From NCBI GenBank assembly GCA_031276475.1, contig JAISMZ010000009.1, positions 1 to 11,099 on the forward strand: a stretch of 11,099 nucleotides of DNA, in the 5' to 3' direction. This DNA comes from Coriobacteriales bacterium (GTDB lineage: Bacteria; Actinomycetota; Coriobacteriia; Coriobacteriales; UBA8131). A model generated the notes under the pieces. That model saw nothing but the letters and a program-made list of their open reading frames with translations, ran no database searches and was not told where the DNA came from. The translations under genes were made by a program, and so were the position numbers. Within the stretch, counting starts at the first letter, position 1. Every line of letters starts with the position of its first letter. Shown here piece after piece: positions 10,129 through 11,099 of this stretch.

Positions 10129-10918
10129 CTAATTCAGCTTCTCGTATTGCGAGGTACTTCTGTAATAACGATAGAAATTAAACCCGCTGGTCGTCTTTTC
10201 AAGTCCGTCTTTTTTCTTTGAAAAGTACTCTTTTAGCGTAACGATTGCAGGGTCGGTGGAATCGAGGTCTTTCTCATACCATGCCGCCAAAACATCGTAT
10301 GAAGATTCACTCCCATCCGCCTTAAAATAGTCCCCGATATTATAGGCATAGTGCTGTATGGTGCCGCTGGGATCCACTATGGCGCCAAACCATCGTTCCC
10401 TGATGCCGCGGCCTCCAAAGCTGTCGCTGTCCCCCGTCAGTTCTGCGTATGCCTGGATGCCGGCAGGGGTGAAGCCGCCAACACTATAAAGATCCGCACC
10501 CGAAGCATGGGGGGTTATCGACTTGAATAGGGCATCAGCGGGGGCGTCGGCTTCAGTATAGGTTTTGATACCCCCGTTGTCCGCATAATACTCTACCAGC
10601 ATGCTTTGGACGGCCGTCATCTGCGTGGTCATCTGCGATTCAATCTGCTTCCACTTCGCCTTCTCAATGTATCCCGTCAGCGCAGGAACGGCAATGGCAG
10701 CAAGTATCGCCAAGATGACGAGGACGACGATTACCTCTACGAGTGTGAAGCCCTTACGGTCACAGCGGCGCAGGGCGCAAGCATTAAACTGCCCCCCCCC
10801 CCCCGATTATTTGAGAGGCGGAGCGGGGAGCAGGCCCTGCTGCCGCTGCACGTCCTGTCGTGGCAATGCAAGAGTCCCTGTTTTGAGCCCCTTTGATGCT
10901 TTGTTGCCAGAAGTTCAT
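10129..10918 (-). CDS. Type IV pilin-like protein, frame split by a poly-G tract (probable phase-variable gene)
   Basis: Prepilins are cut by a prepilin peptidase and polymerised through their N-terminal helix into surface pili or secretion pseudopili. The body encodes RKG|FTLVEV: cleavage after the glycine gives mature F1 with E5, followed by a hydrophobic helix to about residue 27 and a 206-residue mature protein ending YEKLN, stop TAG at 10129-10131. The mature part has no cysteine. No ATG, GTG or TTG lies in frame between the upstream in-frame TAA (10807-10809) and the cleavage site. The plausible start is ATG 10918, preceded by AGAAGGGG, but it is out of frame with the body because of 13 G at 10792-10804. 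With 12 or 15 G the product would be about 262-263 residues with an unusually long leader of about 56. As written the gene is OFF or broken. The coding sequence looks more AT-rich than its neighbours, consistent with transfer. Confidence 0.75.
10784..10918 (-). CDS. Leader ORF of the pilin gene as currently framed (44 residues)
   Basis: From ATG 10918 the present sequence encodes MNFWQQSIKG, a Thr/Gly/Ala/Pro-rich middle, SASQII, four glycines from the G tract, then AV and TAA. Read alone it resembles no protein I know. Its value is that removing one G, or adding two, fuses it to the pilin frame. The frame also runs open upstream to an ATG at 11041, but that lies before the predicted promoter. 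Confidence 0.5.
   Translation of the reverse strand: MNFWQQSIKGAQNRDSCIATTGRAAAAGPAPRSASQIIGGGGAV
10792..10804 (-). repeat. Homopolymer of 13 G (13 C on the plus strand)
   Basis: It is the only long single-base G or C run in the window. It lies inside the 5' coding region of the pilin gene, 38 codons after the likely start. Runs of this length are prone to slipped-strand mispairing in replication and to slippage in transcription, and also to sequencing and assembly error. Confidence 0.95.
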
Positions 10919-10955
10919 CTGCCTGCCCCTTCTCTTTGGTACCTTGTTGTTTCTA

Positions 10956-10971
10956 CAGCGCTTTAGCGCTG
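10956..10971 (-). promoter_or_regulatory. Hairpin in the pilin 5' leader
   Basis: On the minus strand CAGCGCT-AA-AGCGCTG forms a perfect 7-bp stem with a two-base loop, 38 bases upstream of the pilin start codon and just after the predicted transcription start. As DNA it is also a near-perfect palindrome, so it could be an operator or an mRNA-stabilising stem. Confidence 0.45.
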
Positions 10972-10989
10972 CAGGGTGCGATATAACAA

Positions 10990-11019
10990 AGGATACAGCG
11001 CCGCATGTGGGGCTGTCAA
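10990..11019 (-). promoter_or_regulatory. Predicted sigma-70-type promoter for the pilin gene
   Basis: On the minus strand, a consensus TTGACA (11014-11019) is followed after 18 bases by TATCCT (10990-10995), a 4 of 6 match to the -10 element. Transcription would start near 10983, leaving a leader of about 65 bases before ATG 10918. Confidence 0.5.
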
Positions 11020-11033
11020 GTTTTTTTGCACCC

Positions 11034-11053
11034 CCGTTCATCGCGATGAACGG
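11034..11053. promoter_or_regulatory. Perfect 20-bp palindrome upstream of the pilin promoter
   Basis: CCGTTCATCG (11034-11043) and its exact complement CGATGAACGG (11044-11053) meet with no spacer. It lies 14 bases upstream of the predicted -35. There is no T run on the 3' side in either direction, so it is more like a binding site for a dimeric regulator than a terminator. Confidence 0.5.
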
Positions 11054-11068
11054 CCCCAGTCAGCCAAA

Positions 11069-11099
11069 GTGACAAAAGGGGCGGTACGATTTTGTCAAC
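11069..11099. repeat. 31-bp direct repeat, right copy
   Basis: This is the second copy of the element at 10059-10089, same orientation, 1010 bp away. Its arms TGACAAAA (11070-11077) and TTTTGTCA (11090-11097) are perfect inverted repeats. It ends at the last base of the window, so it may extend further. Confidence 0.85.

Noticed and set aside
10919..11041. Longer start for the pilin leader at ATG 11041
   Set aside because: This ATG lies upstream of the predicted promoter and inside the 20-bp palindrome, with no good ribosome binding site; ATG 10918 has AGAAGGGG.
11034..11053. 20-bp palindrome as a rho-independent terminator
   Set aside because: The T run lies on the wrong side of the hairpin in both directions: it precedes the stem on the plus strand and is an A run on the minus strand.
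10059..11099. The two 31-bp repeats as part of a CRISPR array
   Set aside because: The spacing is about 1 kb with a gene in between, and no regular short spacers or cas genes are present.

Overview
The window looks like a chromosomal segment of a moderately GC-rich anaerobe, most likely a Coriobacteriia-type actinobacterium. The basis is a single-chain pyruvate:ferredoxin oxidoreductase, an MTA/SAH deaminase, an internalin-like surface protein with a multi-helix C-terminal anchor, and a pilin starting FTLVEVIVVLVILAILAAI. The assignment rests on gene content and style, not on a database search.

Left part (1-2768): the 3' end of tyrS runs into a gap holding a degenerate palindromic repeat. 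Then come mtaD (S-adenosylhomocysteine/methylthioadenosine deaminase) and, 43 bases on, a small lipoprotein gene, probably one transcription unit ending in a hairpin terminator. The 349-base gap that follows holds no gene but has three hairpins, one with a 25-bp stem, and a pair of AT-rich direct repeats 20 bp apart.

Middle (2769-5457): a secreted leucine-rich-repeat protein has an EF-hand-like loop, eleven 21-residue repeats with a strict cysteine ladder, a Pro/Ala-rich stalk and a three-helix membrane anchor. A GC-rich repeat cluster separates it from a nitroreductase-family flavoprotein gene with a near-perfect ribosome binding site.

Core metabolism (5458-10042): a hairpin-rich leader of about 240 bases precedes nifJ, whose product makes acetyl-CoA and reduced ferredoxin from pyruvate. 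It carries an unusual Ala/Gly-rich insert of about 53 residues just before its ferredoxin domain. One base after the nifJ stop begins bioY, the substrate-binding subunit of an ECF biotin transporter, so the two are probably co-transcribed and coupled.

Right end (10043-11099, minus strand): a type IV pilin gene lies between two nearly identical 31-bp repeats that themselves have inverted ends. The pilin coding frame is split by a run of 13 G (minus strand). The only well-placed start codon lies upstream of the run. With 13 G, translation from it stops two codons after the run; with 12 or 15 G the leader would join the pilin in frame. This has the layout of a phase-variable (contingency) pilin locus caught in the OFF state, although a homopolymer sequencing error is the obvious alternative. 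A promoter-like sequence, a 20-bp palindrome and a leader hairpin lie upstream. This is the most interesting part of the window.
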